Part shown: piece by piece, positions 12,250 through 22,160 of the stretch
How the letters are laid out: the number at the start of each line of letters is the position of its first letter
Position numbering within the stretch: the first letter of the stretch is position 1
Source of the DNA: Oxalobacteraceae bacterium
Lineage (GTDB): Bacteria > Pseudomonadota > Gammaproteobacteria > Burkholderiales > Burkholderiaceae_D
Assembly: GCA_027490465.1 (NCBI GenBank)
Contig: JAIXXZ010000060.1
Span: 1 to 51,850, forward strand
Length of the DNA: 51,850 bases
Direction of reading: 5' to 3'
Translations under genes and position numbers: made by a program
The notes under the pieces: model-generated
The model's database searches: none
What the model saw: only the letters and a program-made list of their open reading frames with translations
Told to the model about the DNA's origin: nothing

Positions 12250-12283
12250 GGCGGCCGCTGCCCAGCGACCCACCAGGTAATGA

Positions 12284-12314
12284 GGGCAGCCGGATATACT
12301 TTACCCGGCTGCCC
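12284..12314. terminator. hairpin between convergent genes
   Basis: GGGCAGCCGG (12284-12293) and CCGGCTGCCC (12305-12314) form a perfect 10-base stem with an 11-base loop. It lies in the 71-base gap between the convergent gene at 11095-12249 and ppa. No U-run follows on either strand, so efficient intrinsic termination is uncertain. Confidence 0.45.
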
Positions 12315-12320
12315 GCAACA

Positions 12321-12869
12321 TCAGAAGTTCGGCTTGCTTGCAGCGCGCTTGTACGCTTCAACGCCATTCATGATCTCAGCCTGCGCGTCGGCAGGACCAA
12401 ACCAGCCATCGACCTTCACCCATTTACCGGGCTCAAGATCTTTGTAGTGCTCAAAGAAGTGTTGAATCTGTTTCAAACGCAGCACGTTCATGTCTTCGGG
12501 CTTTTGCCAGTGGGTATAAATCGGCAATACCGAATCTACCGGTACCGCAAGGACTTTGGCATCGCCGCCGGATTCGTCGGTCATCTTGAGTACGCCTATG
12601 GGCCGACAGCGAACGACCACACCAGGAATCAATGGAAACGGTGTGATGACCAGCACATCGACCGGATCACCATCATCGGCAATCGTATGTGGCACATAGC
12701 CGTAATTACATGGGTAGTGCATGGACGTTCCCATGAATCGGTCGACGAAAAGTGCGCCGGATTCCTTATCGACTTCGTATTTGATCGGATCGGCATTCAT
12801 CGGGATTTCAATGATGACGTTGAAATCGTTCGGCAGGTCGCGACCTGACGGGACGTCGTTGAGACTCAT
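12321..12869 (-). CDS. ppa: inorganic pyrophosphatase
   Basis: Hydrolyses pyrophosphate and so pulls biosynthetic reactions forward. This is a soluble family I enzyme of 182 residues with the signature [10 protein letters not shown] that holds the metal-binding aspartates. Other conserved elements are [27 protein letters not shown] and [18 protein letters not shown] good GAGG ribosome-binding site stands before the ATG. A TATAAT on the minus strand at 12907-12912 could be the -10 box, giving a leader of about 30 bases, but no convincing -35 is present. Confidence 0.96.
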   Translation of the reverse strand: MSLNDVPSGRDLPNDFNVIIEIPMNADPIKYEVDKESGALFVDRFMGTSMHYPCNYGYVPHTIADDGDPVDVLVITPFPLIPGVVVRCRPIGVLKMTDESGGDAKVLAVPVDSVLPIYTHWQKPEDMNVLRLKQIQHFFEHYKDLEPGKWVKVDGWFGPADAQAEIMNGVEAYKRAASKPNF

Positions 12870-13003
12870 GTTTTACCTCGGGGAGTTTGAAAACGAATAA
12901 CCCTTGATTATAACGGTCCAGGCTTTCCTTCTGCTTACAGATGGCGCGCAGGATTGAGGTCTTTCTCATCCAGTCGCCGGAAAGCCGCTACGGGGCTTGC
13001 AGC

Positions 13004-14227
13004 CTATCGGGCGTTGCCCTTGGCATTGTCCCGCTGCGTGGTGAGTGCGCACTGGCGATAATGAACCGCTGCAGCCTCTGATTGATTCAGAGCTTCATGC
13101 ATCTGCGCAAGCCGCAAATGCGCTTCCTGTGCAACACCTCGCTCCGCAGTCCCGGCCATTGCCTGCTCGAGATGACGCTGCGCTTTGCCCCAGAGTTTTT
13201 GCTTGAGGCATAAAGCTCCCAGTACCAGCGACAACTCGGCATCGTTGGGACGCTCGCGAGCCCAGCGTTCGCCATTTTCGATCTGGGCCAGCAGCGTGGC
13301 TGATCCTTCGGGCGCTGCACAATTGCGGTAGGCGCGCAGCAGCCGCGCATCCCATTGCACCGCCAGCGCTTTTTCAACGATGTCAGCAGCCTCCTGTTGC
13401 CGGCCGATTTTCATGAAAGCGTTTGCAGCCATGGCTGCGATGCCGGAACTCACACGGTCCGCAGCGGGCACCGTCGCCCAGAGCTTTTTGAGGGCTTCAG
13501 GATCCTCGGCAGCCATGGGGAGCAGGGCTTCATAGGCCAGGTCGCGCAAACGTCGAGAAAGCGTGGGGTGCAGGGCATCATGCTTGTCCAGCAGACGCAC
13601 CAGCCGCAATACTTCGGGCCAGTTGCGTGCGCTCTGGTGCACACGCAAGGCAACACGCAGTGCCTGCGCATGCTTGATGCCGTGACTGTTGAGCTCGGAA
13701 ATCGCTGCCAGCGCATCATCGATTTGGCGATTGTCCTCGGCGAGCAACTCGGCCATCGTCATCAGGCGCGCGGTACGCAAGGTACTGTCCTCGCCTGCGG
13801 CGTTGAGCCATTCGTCGCGGCGACGATTTTGCTGCAGACGATGCGCAGAGCGGGCGCCGATCAGCGCAGCCAAACCAGCGTACTCGGGTGCCAGCGAGGC
13901 TCGGGTTGCGGATTTCTCTGCCCGCCCGAATCGACCTTCAAGATAGGCCTTCAAAGCCTCCTGCAACGCACGTCCGGATTCACGCAACTGACGCGTGGCG
14001 CGATATCGCTCGACGCGTGCCGGCATCGCGAGTGTTGTACGCACGGTGCTGATGATGACAAACATCAGGGCAAACAAGGTCACGATGGCGATGACGAAAA
14101 AATTCAACGACAAATCTATCCGGTAGGGCGGATAGAAAAAAACAACGTTACCCGGATTAAAACGCGCCAGTACCGCCAGCCCGATAGCCGTGGCAAACAG
14201 TGTCAGTATCCAGATAAAGAAACGCAT
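13004..14227 (-). CDS. hemY: heme biosynthesis-associated TPR protein HemY
   Basis: Inner-membrane protein with two N-terminal membrane segments (FFIWILTLFATAIGLAVLA, then NFFVIAIVTLFALMFVII) and a periplasm- or cytosol-facing domain of TPR-like helices to the end (407 residues). The family takes its name from its place in the hem cluster; no catalytic role in heme synthesis has been established and it is unrelated to protoporphyrinogen oxidase. The ATG at 14227 is preferred over the longer frame from 14278, which overlaps hemX and lacks a membrane start. It follows hemX by 16 bases. Confidence 0.9.
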   Translation of the reverse strand: MRFFIWILTLFATAIGLAVLARFNPGNVVFFYPPYRIDLSLNFFVIAIVTLFALMFVIISTVRTTLAMPARVERYRATRQLRESGRALQEALKAYLEGRFGRAEKSATRASLAPEYAGLAALIGARSAHRLQQNRRRDEWLNAAGEDSTLRTARLMTMAELLAEDNRQIDDALAAISELNSHGIKHAQALRVALRVHQSARNWPEVLRLVRLLDKHDALHPTLSRRLRDLAYEALLPMAAEDPEALKKLWATVPAADRVSSGIAAMAANAFMKIGRQQEAADIVEKALAVQWDARLLRAYRNCAAPEGSATLLAQIENGERWARERPNDAELSLVLGALCLKQKLWGKAQRHLEQAMAGTAERGVAQEAHLRLAQMHEALNQSEAAAVHYRQCALTTQRDNAKGNAR

Positions 14228-14243
14228 AGTCGATGCGCCCGGG

Positions 14244-15473
14244 TCAGGGTCTGCTGGACCGCGACTGACGCACGGCATTCAGACTGTGCGACAGCGTCGG
14301 CATCTCGATGTTGAGTACGCTCTCCTGCAACCGGCGTATCTGCTCGCGACCGGCCTGCGTCTGACGCGCACGCGTGTCGAAGTAGCGAACAAGCGCGCGA
14401 TCGGCTTCGATGAGGTCACTGCGGAAAGCGGCATCATTGCGAGAGAGCAGCGCAATACGGGCGTTCAATAAACGCAGCTTGAGGTTCTCGCGCGCAAAAA
14501 AGGCCTCGCCCGGCGAGAGCAGCAGCGCCTCCGGCGAACTGACGACGCGTACGCGCACCAGATCGCGTATGTCGTGCCAGAGATCACTGGTCCAACGATG
14601 CCAATAGTCCAACCATGCGCTGCGCCAGTCTTGCGCGGCAGGCGTTGCCACCACACCCGCTGCGCCGGATGCCTGCGCCGCCGCAAGGCGTGTCTTGGGT
14701 GACGGCGCAACCACAGCGGGTTTTTCATCGGCCAGTAACGGCATGCTGTCTATTTCGGCGACCAAGGTATCGAGACGCAGGGCAATACCGGTCAGATCTA
14801 CATTGGGAAGGCTTTTAAGATTGTCTATATCTCGGGCAATCGCCCGGCGCACTGCAATGAACTGAGGACGGTCAGCGCGGGACAGGCGGGCATCTGCATT
14901 TTGGAGAGCAATCAACGCACCGCGAATATTGCCAGCCAGCTGCAACTGCTGGCTAGCGGTGGACAGGACCTGCTCGATCTCCGCCAGCGCCCATTCATCC
15001 CGGTTTTTGGCCAGGTCCTGGTAGAGCTGTTCCAGCGCCAGCTGCTGGCCCTGCGATTCAATCTGCTTTGCCTCGAGCACGGCCACTTTGCCCTGCAGTA
15101 CCTTGAGCTCATCATCAACCCGACTGGCGATCAGCTTGGTCTGACTGTTCGTTTGTTCGCCACTCTGGAGTCGCTGCGCGACTTCGCGGCGAAGGTCGGT
15201 CACATCCGTGCGCGCATTCCACCATTCCAGCGCCAGCAGCAAAGCGAGCACACCAATCACGGCTTTCAGTCGGAAACCGGGCTGCGTCAGGATACCGGGC
15301 AACTGCCAGCCAGAAGAGGATGCTGCCTTGGGGGCGTCCACCTCTGCGGCGGATTCTGCAGGGGGTGTGGGTGATGATCGTACGGCAGACGGGTCCGAAG
15401 GGGCGACCGCCGGTTCGGTCGCGCTTGCGTCCGCTGGTGCGCTCGCCGCTGGTTTGTCGGGATGTTCACTCAT
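14244..15473 (-). CDS. hemX: HemX-type membrane protein
   Basis: A 409-residue single-pass membrane protein. A long Ala/Pro/Ser-rich cytoplasmic N-terminus (about residues 1-60) precedes one membrane segment (AVIGVLALLLALEWW). A coiled-coil stretch rich in Gln, Glu and Lys (KLIASRVDDELKVLQGKV area) and the HemX domain follow, with LDTLVAEIDSMPLL and the LREN-type helix block. Despite an old methyltransferase label, no SAM-binding motif is seen and the function is unproven. Its ATG overlaps the hemD TGA (ATGA), which indicates coupled translation. Confidence 0.9.
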   Translation of the reverse strand: MSEHPDKPAASAPADASATEPAVAPSDPSAVRSSPTPPAESAAEVDAPKAASSSGWQLPGILTQPGFRLKAVIGVLALLLALEWWNARTDVTDLRREVAQRLQSGEQTNSQTKLIASRVDDELKVLQGKVAVLEAKQIESQGQQLALEQLYQDLAKNRDEWALAEIEQVLSTASQQLQLAGNIRGALIALQNADARLSRADRPQFIAVRRAIARDIDNLKSLPNVDLTGIALRLDTLVAEIDSMPLLADEKPAVVAPSPKTRLAAAQASGAAGVVATPAAQDWRSAWLDYWHRWTSDLWHDIRDLVRVRVVSSPEALLLSPGEAFFARENLKLRLLNARIALLSRNDAAFRSDLIEADRALVRYFDTRARQTQAGREQIRRLQESVLNIEMPTLSHSLNAVRQSRSSRP

Positions 15474-16249
15474 GTGCGGGATTGTATCGCGGCACACAGG
15501 GCTTCGTCGCCTGATGCTGTGCGTATGAGTCGTTGAAATCCGAGTTCTTCTGCCGTGTACGCAATTCGCTCATGCGGAACGATGAGCGCACTCATCTGCA
15601 AAGTTGCCCAAGCTTCGGCACCGGCTACCTCCAGCGTCATTTCTTTCAGGTAGCGCAGCGCTTCTGAGCTGGTAATGACCCAGTCACTCCCGCTGTCGAG
15701 AAGCTCTATGAGCTGCGACCTGCGCACATCGTTCATCACAGGGGGACAGCGCCGGTATGCAGCCACTTGTTCGACCTCAACACCTGCATCGCGCAGGCGG
15801 TCTGCCAGCAATTCGCGACCCGTCTCGGCACGAACAATAAGAACTTTTTTGCCCGCGAGCGCAGGCAGGTCAAGCACTTCCAGCAGCGTCTCGGAATCGG
15901 TGCGCTGCAAGTTTGCCGGACTGACGATCGGCGCGCGCTCTGGCGTCATGCCGTGCCGAGCGAGCGCCTGCCGACTACCCTCGCCGACGACAGCCGCGGT
16001 CAATCCCGCCGGCCAGTCATGGATATGTTCAAACGCAGCGTCAATCGCGTTCGGGCTCACGAAGGCCACCATGACGTAATCGGATAAGCGCTCCAAAACT
16101 CGCTGCAGCTCACGAGTATCAGGCAGCGACTGGATATCCAGCAGTGGAAAGATGCGCGCATCGATCCCCGAGGCTCTAAGCCGCGCCACCAATGGCCCCG
16201 CCTGAGCGAGCGGTCGTGTGATGGCCACGGGCCTGTCGGTTTGCAGCAT
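15470..16249 (-). CDS. hemD: uroporphyrinogen-III synthase
   Basis: Closes and inverts ring D of hydroxymethylbilane to give uroporphyrinogen III. With the ATG at 16249 the protein is 259 residues, the usual size, and starts close to the conserved VAITRPLAQAGPLVARL. The frame continues to a TTG at 16339, but that extension has no family resemblance. AGGTGG lies five bases before the chosen ATG. VAFVSPNAIDAAFEH and SSEALRYL-type strands match the family, whose sequence is otherwise variable. It lies between hemC and hemX. Confidence 0.92.
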   Translation of the reverse strand: MLQTDRPVAITRPLAQAGPLVARLRASGIDARIFPLLDIQSLPDTRELQRVLERLSDYVMVAFVSPNAIDAAFEHIHDWPAGLTAAVVGEGSRQALARHGMTPERAPIVSPANLQRTDSETLLEVLDLPALAGKKVLIVRAETGRELLADRLRDAGVEVEQVAAYRRCPPVMNDVRRSQLIELLDSGSDWVITSSEALRYLKEMTLEVAGAEAWATLQMSALIVPHERIAYTAEELGFQRLIRTASGDEALCAAIQSRT

Positions 16250-16371
16250 GAAGGCCACCTGCGTAATGAAATATTCAGTGTTGTCGTCGACACTGCAGAT
16301 CAGGCACTGCTTGCATGCAGTCGCTTGCCTGATCGACAAGCCGCTGTCAGAAGCACTGATCTGATCGATGC

Positions 16372-17313
16372 TTAATCGTCAGTCTTGCACTCGGCAAGAA
16401 TGGAACGCGCGTCTTGCGATTCGAGCAGGCTGGCAATCTGCCGACCCAGGGCCTCCGGCGCTGTCGAATCGCCGTTGATTTCGGCGCGTGCAATCCGTTT
16501 GCCATCGGGCGTTGCCACCATGGCCCGCAGATGCATGTCGCCACCGTCGACTGTGGCGAAGGCAGCCAGTGGAATCTGGCAACTGCCGCCGAAGGTCAGG
16601 GACAAAGTTCTTTCTGCGCGAACCGCGTGTGCGGTATCGGGATGATTCAGCGGCGCGAGTAGCTGCCTGAGCTCTTCTCTGCCAGCGGGAATTTCGATGG
16701 CCATCGCACCCTGACCCGGTGCGGGCAGGCTGTCTTCAGGCTCAATGACGGAGCGTATGCGGGAGGCCATGCCCAATCGCTTTAGCCCCGCCGCCGCAAG
16801 AATGATGGCAGCGTATTCGCCCTTGTCGAGCTTGGCCAGACGCGTATCGAGGTTACCGCGCAGCGGGTGAATGACGAGTTTGGGGTAGCGGGCGGCGATC
16901 AGCGCCTGACGACGCAGGCTGCTGGTACCGACAATGGCGCCATCCGGCAGATCTGCCAGACGCGCGTAGTCGTTCGAGACAAAAGCATCACGAGGGTCTT
17001 CGCGCTCGAGAATGGCTGCGAGCTCGAAACCTTCTGGGAGTTCCATCGGCACGTCCTTGAGAGAATGCACCGCCAGATCAGCCTCACCCTGCTGCATGGC
17101 GACCTCCAGCTCTTTGACAAAGAGGCCCTTGCCACCGACCTTGGAAAGCGTGCGGTCGAGGATCTGGTCGCCACGAGTCGTCATGCCCAGAATTTCGACG
17201 GTGCTGTGCGGATATAATTCGACCAATCGCGCGCGCACGTGCTCAGCCTGCCACATGGCGAGCCGGCTCTCCCGCGAGGCGATAACCAGTTTTCCGGAAA
17301 ATGATGCGCTCAA
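16372..17313 (-). CDS. hemC: hydroxymethylbilane synthase (porphobilinogen deaminase)
   Basis: Joins four porphobilinogens into hydroxymethylbilane. The dipyrromethane cofactor attaches to the Cys in [13 protein letters not shown] near residue 240. The N-terminal [19 protein letters not shown] and [10 protein letters not shown] are diagnostic. I place the start at TTG 17311-17313 because GAGAGG lies five bases upstream and it gives 313 residues, the family norm. The open frame to ATG 17400 would add 29 unconserved residues and approach the divergent ppc start. It begins the hemC-D-X-Y run and shares a short divergent region with ppc. Confidence 0.93.
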   Translation of the reverse strand: MSASFSGKLVIASRESRLAMWQAEHVRARLVELYPHSTVEILGMTTRGDQILDRTLSKVGGKGLFVKELEVAMQQGEADLAVHSLKDVPMELPEGFELAAILEREDPRDAFVSNDYARLADLPDGAIVGTSSLRRQALIAARYPKLVIHPLRGNLDTRLAKLDKGEYAAIILAAAGLKRLGMASRIRSVIEPEDSLPAPGQGAMAIEIPAGREELRQLLAPLNHPDTAHAVRAERTLSLTFGGSCQIPLAAFATVDGGDMHLRAMVATPDGKRIARAEINGDSTAPEALGRQIASLLESQDARSILAECKTDD

Positions 17314-17433
17314 TGCAGCCTCTCTGATTTGGGAACAGCGTCGAACCCGTGACCCGTTGCTCACTGCTGAAAGTGCGGCGGATTCTAACATGCGCATCAC
17401 ACCCTACCCATCCACGCAGACCGTTATCTCCCC

Positions 17434-20256
17434 ATGCCTACCCAAAAACTCCCCTCGCGCACGAACCGGACCGCCGACAAGGACGCGCCGCTGAAAGAAG
17501 ATATCCGGCTGCTGGGTCGACTGCTCGGCGAGGTCATTCGCGAACAGGAAGGTGAAACAGTTTTTGAGATTGTTGAGACGATACGCCAGACGGCCGTGCG
17601 GTTCCGCCGTGAATCGGATCCGCAGGCCGGCGCCGATCTTGACCGGCTGCTGAAAAAACTGACACGCGACCAGACCAATGCGGTCGTTCGTGCTTTTTCT
17701 TATTTTTCACACCTGGCCAATATCGCCGAAGACCAACATCACAATCGGCGGCGACGCGCTTATTTGCTGGCGGGCTCGGCACCACAGGCGGGCAGCATTG
17801 CAGCAACGCTGCACAAGCTCGATACCGCGGGCGTGCCCGGCAAGGCAGTTCAGTCGTTTTTCTCGGATGCGTTGATCTCGCCGGTGCTCACCGCCCACCC
17901 CACGGAAGTGCAACGCAAAAGTATTCTGGATGCTGGTCGGGAGGTGGCGCGGCTGCTCGCGGCGCGCGATCTGCCCATGACCGCTGGAGAAAAAAGCCGC
18001 AACACAGAGTTGCTGCACGCCGAGGTCGCCAAGCTGTGGCAGACGCGCATGCTGCGCTACTCCAAGCTCACGGTCGATGACGAGATCGAAAATGCACTTT
18101 CGTATTACCGGATCACCTTTTTGCGTGAGCTGCCGGGCTTGATGGATGACATCGAATCGGAAATCACGACGCAGTACCCGCACAGTCGCCGCCACCCGCT
18201 GCCACCTTTTCTGCAGATGGGCAGCTGGATAGGCGGCGATCGTGACGGCAACCCCAATGTGAATGCATCGACCATGACGCGGGCGATGTCGCGTCAATCG
18301 ACCACGATTCTTGATTTTTACCTGGAAGAGGTACACGCACTGGGTGCCGAGTTATCGATTTCCACGCTGCTGGTCTCGGTGAGTGCTGAACTGCAGGCGA
18401 TGTCAGATGCCTCACCGGATCAGTCGCCGCACCGTACCGATGAACCCTATCGTCGAGCACTGATCACGGTCTACGCACGTCTGGCAGCCACGGCACGCAA
18501 ACTGGGGGTGCAGAATATTTTGCGCCAGGAAGTTGGTTCGCTGGAGCCCTATGACAATGCGGCCGGTTTCATCGCCGATCTGGACGTGATTGCAGCATCA
18601 TTGCGAGCCAATCATGGCCTGCCGCTGACCCGTCCGCGACTCGATACCTTGCGACGTGCTGCCGAGATATTCGGATTTCACCTCGCAACGCTGGATATGC
18701 GTCAAAGCTCGGATGTGCATGAGCGCGTGCTGTCCGAGCTGTTTCGTGCGGCCGGTGTGGTGGCCGACTATGCAGCTCTCGACGAAGATGAAAAACGTAC
18801 CTTGCTCCTGGCCGAGCTCGCTCAGCCCCGACTGCTGTACTCGCCTTATCTGAATTATTCGTATGAAACGAATTCGGAGCTGGGCGTGATTCGGATGGCG
18901 AAAACCGTTCGCGAACAATTCGGCCATCGCGCAATCCGCAACTACATCATCTCTCACACCGAAACTGTGTCCGACTTGCTCGAGGTATTCCTGCTGCAAA
19001 AAGAAACCGGGCTGCTGCGCGTTGGTGACAGCAGTACCGCGGCTGAAGCCGAGCTGATGGTTATCCCCTTGTTTGAAACCATCCCAGATCTGCGCAACGC
19101 ACCGTTGATCATGGATGGCATGCTTTCGCTTCCTGGAATACGTGCACTGGTCAGTCGCCAAGGTGATTTGCAGGAGGTCATGCTGGGTTATTCGGATTCG
19201 AACAAGGACGGCGGCTTCCTGACTTCGAACTGGGAGCTGTACAAAGCCGAAGTGGGACTGGTAAAGGTATTCCGCCAGCATGATGTGAAGCTGCGTCTGT
19301 TCCATGGTCGCGGCGGTACCGTGGGTCGTGGTGGCGGCCCAAGTCATGAAGCGATTCTCGCGCAACCGGCAGGGACGGTGAATGGTCAGTTTCGTCTGAC
19401 GGAGCAAGGCGAGATCATTGCTTCAAAATTTTCCAATCCCGAGATCGGACGCCGGAATCTGGAACTGGTCGTTGCAGCTGTCATGGAAGCGAGTCTGGCG
19501 CCAGGAAAAACTGACATCAAACATACCCGGCGACTGGCAGAGTTCGAAGACATCATGGAACAACTCTCGGCACACGCCTATAGCGCCTACCGGCATCTGG
19601 TGTATGAAACGCCGGGCTTCACAGATTACTTTTTTGCGGCAACCCCCATTGCGGAGATAGCAGAACTCAATATCGGCTCTCGGCCAGCATCCCGCAAATC
19701 GACGCGCCGCATTGAAGATCTGCGCGCCATTCCCTGGGGATTCTCATGGGGACAATGTCGCCTGCTCTTGCCGGGCTGGTATGGATTTGGCAGCGCCGTT
19801 CATGCCTGGCTGGGTGACGATAAATCACGCACAAAAAAAATCACGCTACTGCGTGCGATGCTGAAAGAGTGGCCTTTCTTTTCTACCCTGCTGTCGAACA
19901 TGGATATGGTGTTGGCCAAAACGGATCTCGCCGTTGCGTCGCGTTATGCGAGTCTGGTACCAGACAAAAAACTGCGCAATGCAATCTTCAAACGCATCGT
20001 CGCAGAACATGAGCTGGTGACCGAATCTCTGGCGATGATCACCGGATCACGTGAACGTCTGGCAAACAATCCGACACTGGCGCGCTCCATCAAAAACCGC
20101 TTTGCTTATCTTGATCCGCTCAATCACTTGCAGGTAGAGCTGATCAAACGTCATCGCAGCTGGAAGGAACAGGACAGGGAACCGGATATTCGCGTGCATC
20201 GGGGCATTCATTTGTCCATTAATGGTGTCGCAGCAGGCTTGCGAAATACGGGTTAA
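17434..20256 (+). CDS. ppc: phosphoenolpyruvate carboxylase
   Basis: Fixes bicarbonate onto PEP to make oxaloacetate, refilling the citric acid cycle. The protein is full length at 940 residues. The catalytic His lies in VLTAHPTEVQRK near residue 155. The second signature, MLGYSDSNKDGGFLTSNW, and the glycine-rich loop FHGRGGTVGRGGGP are intact. The C-terminal NTG matches the family's typical end. It is divergent from hemC, the conserved betaproteobacterial arrangement. The leader of argH begins shortly after its stop. Confidence 0.97.
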   Translation: MPTQKLPSRTNRTADKDAPLKEDIRLLGRLLGEVIREQEGETVFEIVETIRQTAVRFRRESDPQAGADLDRLLKKLTRDQTNAVVRAFSYFSHLANIAEDQHHNRRRRAYLLAGSAPQAGSIAATLHKLDTAGVPGKAVQSFFSDALISPVLTAHPTEVQRKSILDAGREVARLLAARDLPMTAGEKSRNTELLHAEVAKLWQTRMLRYSKLTVDDEIENALSYYRITFLRELPGLMDDIESEITTQYPHSRRHPLPPFLQMGSWIGGDRDGNPNVNASTMTRAMSRQSTTILDFYLEEVHALGAELSISTLLVSVSAELQAMSDASPDQSPHRTDEPYRRALITVYARLAATARKLGVQNILRQEVGSLEPYDNAAGFIADLDVIAASLRANHGLPLTRPRLDTLRRAAEIFGFHLATLDMRQSSDVHERVLSELFRAAGVVADYAALDEDEKRTLLLAELAQPRLLYSPYLNYSYETNSELGVIRMAKTVREQFGHRAIRNYIISHTETVSDLLEVFLLQKETGLLRVGDSSTAAEAELMVIPLFETIPDLRNAPLIMDGMLSLPGIRALVSRQGDLQEVMLGYSDSNKDGGFLTSNWELYKAEVGLVKVFRQHDVKLRLFHGRGGTVGRGGGPSHEAILAQPAGTVNGQFRLTEQGEIIASKFSNPEIGRRNLELVVAAVMEASLAPGKTDIKHTRRLAEFEDIMEQLSAHAYSAYRHLVYETPGFTDYFFAATPIAEIAELNIGSRPASRKSTRRIEDLRAIPWGFSWGQCRLLLPGWYGFGSAVHAWLGDDKSRTKKITLLRAMLKEWPFFSTLLSNMDMVLAKTDLAVASRYASLVPDKKLRNAIFKRIVAEHELVTESLAMITGSRERLANNPTLARSIKNRFAYLDPLNHLQVELIKRHRSWKEQDREPDIRVHRGIHLSINGVAAGLRNTG

Positions 20257-20293
20257 AGCCCTTGAGCATAACGAGAGAAGGTCATCCTTACTC

Positions 20294-20299
20294 TATAAT
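20294..20299 (+). promoter_or_regulatory. candidate -10 box of argH
   Basis: A perfect TATAAT lies 36 bases before the argH ATG in the 78-base gap after ppc. No matching -35 was found at normal spacing, so strength is uncertain. Confidence 0.35.
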
Positions 20300-20334
20300 C
20301 GCGGCAAGCTGAATGCCACAGAAAAGACTTGTAT

Positions 20335-21729
20335 ATGAACGAACAATTTTCAAAAAAGAGCGAGGCCTGGTCCGCACGGTTCTCTGAGCCCGTATCGGAT
20401 CTGGTCAAGCGCTATACCGCATCGGTGTTCTTTGACCATCGTCTGGCAAGTGTTGATATACAGGGCTCATTGGCGCATGCAGAGATGCTGGCGCACCAGA
20501 AAATCATCAGTGCGCAAGATTATGCAGACATACAGCGGGGCATGGCGCAGATACAGTCTGAAATCGCCGATGGCAAGTTTGAATGGCTGCTTGATCTGGA
20601 AGATGTGCACCTCAATATCGAAAAACGTCTTACCGAGCTGGTCGGTGATGCGGGCAAGCGCCTGCATACCGGTCGCTCGCGCAATGATCAGGTAGCAACC
20701 GACATTCGTCTCTATCTGCGCGCTGCGATTGACGATATCGCGGCCCTTCTGCGTGCGCTGCGCGTGGCATTGGTCGACCTCGCAGAAAAGAATGCCGATA
20801 CGATTCTGCCGGGCTTCACGCATATGCAGGTCGCGCAGCCGGTGACTTTTGGCCATCACATCCTGGCTTATGTGGAAATGTTCGGCCGCGATGCCGAGCG
20901 CATGGCCGACTGCCGCAAACGGGTCAATCGGCTACCTCTCGGTTCGGCCGCACTGGCTGGCACGACCTTTCCCATCGATCGTGAACGCGTCGCAAAAACA
21001 CTGGGATTTGAAGATGTCTGTCATAACTCGCTCGACGCGGTATCCGATCGTGACTTTGCGATTGAATTCTGCGCTGCCTCGGCGCTGATCATGACGCATA
21101 TCTCAAGGCTCTCGGAAGAATTGGTGATCTGGATGAGCCCGCGTGTGGGTTTCATTGATATCGCCGACCGTTTCTGTACGGGCTCGTCGATCATGCCGCA
21201 GAAAAAGAATCCGGATGTCCCCGAACTGGCGCGCGGGAAAACCGGCCGCGTCAACGGCCATCTGGTGGCCTTGCTGACTCTGATGAAAGCCCAGCCTTTG
21301 GCATATAACAAGGACAATCAGGAAGACAAAGAACCGCTATTCGACACGGTTGACACGGTTATCGACACCCTCAGAATTTTTGCAGACATGGCGGGCGGTA
21401 TCACGGTCAAGCCAGCGCCTATGCGACAGGCAGCACTGCAAGGCTATGCAACAGCCACGGACCTTGCCGATTATTTAGTCAAAAAGGGCTTACCCTTCCG
21501 GGACGCGCACGAGGCGGTCGCACATGCCGTACGCGCTTGCGAGCAACGGGGTTGTGATCTGGCTGAGCTGTCGACCGAGGAACTTCGGCAGTTTTCCGAG
21601 CTGATAGGACCGGACGTCCACCAGGTTCTGACCCTGGAAGGCTCGGTGGCGGCCCGTGATCACGTGGGCGGAACCGCCCCCGAACAGGTGCGCCTGGCCA
21701 TCCAGCGGGTTCGCAACCTGCTGGCCTGA
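20335..21729 (+). CDS. argH: argininosuccinate lyase
   Basis: Splits argininosuccinate to arginine and fumarate, the last step of arginine synthesis. The 464-residue cytosolic enzyme belongs to the aspartase/fumarase superfamily. The signature [15 protein letters not shown] holds the mobile catalytic loop, and [14 protein letters not shown] and [16 protein letters not shown] are the other two conserved regions. The ATG at 20335 gives [16 protein letters not shown]; an in-frame TTG lies six bases earlier. A strong terminator follows. It stands alone rather than with other arg genes. Confidence 0.97.
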   Translation: MNEQFSKKSEAWSARFSEPVSDLVKRYTASVFFDHRLASVDIQGSLAHAEMLAHQKIISAQDYADIQRGMAQIQSEIADGKFEWLLDLEDVHLNIEKRLTELVGDAGKRLHTGRSRNDQVATDIRLYLRAAIDDIAALLRALRVALVDLAEKNADTILPGFTHMQVAQPVTFGHHILAYVEMFGRDAERMADCRKRVNRLPLGSAALAGTTFPIDRERVAKTLGFEDVCHNSLDAVSDRDFAIEFCAASALIMTHISRLSEELVIWMSPRVGFIDIADRFCTGSSIMPQKKNPDVPELARGKTGRVNGHLVALLTLMKAQPLAYNKDNQEDKEPLFDTVDTVIDTLRIFADMAGGITVKPAPMRQAALQGYATATDLADYLVKKGLPFRDAHEAVAHAVRACEQRGCDLAELSTEELRQFSELIGPDVHQVLTLEGSVAARDHVGGTAPEQVRLAIQRVRNLLA

Positions 21730-21748
21730 GCCAGTGCGCCAAGAGGAA

Positions 21749-21785
21749 GCATCCGCGGCTTTTACGGCCCGGATGCTTTTTTTTT
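21749..21785 (+). terminator. rho-independent terminator after argH
   Basis: GCATCCG (21749-21755) pairs with CGGATGC (21770-21776), with an inner GGC/GCC pairing, followed by nine T residues. It lies 20 bases after the argH stop. Confidence 0.9.
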
Positions 21786-22160
21786 ATGGCAATGTTGTGA
21801 TAAAACGTCGTAGCCGCCCACAATTAAACCAATCGATAGAACAATAGGCAAACTGCTGCAGAGCAGCACCGGGGCATAATCAATTATCGGCTAAATTTTC
21901 GGTCACGCTTGCCGTCCCCTTTTTTTCAGGTTTTGAAATCTCGGGAGTATGAATGGCAGTGGCGAACCTGGCAGTGAAAAATTAAAATCAAGGAGACACT
22001 GATGCAGTTGACAGTCATTGATCAAACACTTCACGAGTGTGCTGCCGGGGATTAAAAATCAGCAGTTCAGACGCGCCGCCCTCACCCGCATCGTTTACGG
22101 TGATGACGGAATTACTTCGCTACTGATCCTTAAGTCAATTTTCGCGAAAGAAATAAGACC
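21786..22160. other. 375-base leader region of the TRAP operon
   Basis: No clear gene. It holds a small hairpin (GCTGC-AGA-GCAGC, near 21857) and two overlapping micro-frames. The first, at 21949-22002 (17 codons), has its TGA overlapping the ATG of the second at 22002-22055 (MQLTVIDQTLHECAAGD). The second has a strong AAGGAGA five bases upstream. A 7-base direct repeat GGCAGTG flanks the first. No sigma-70 or sigma-54 promoter stood out. Confidence 0.4.

Noticed and set aside
13355-14314. 319-codon plus-strand frame antisense to hemY
   Set aside because: No family resemblance, and it overlaps hemY and part of hemX; hemY is well supported by two membrane segments and its operon position.
18598-19407. 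269-codon minus-strand frame inside ppc
   Set aside because: Shadow of a full-length, motif-complete ppc.
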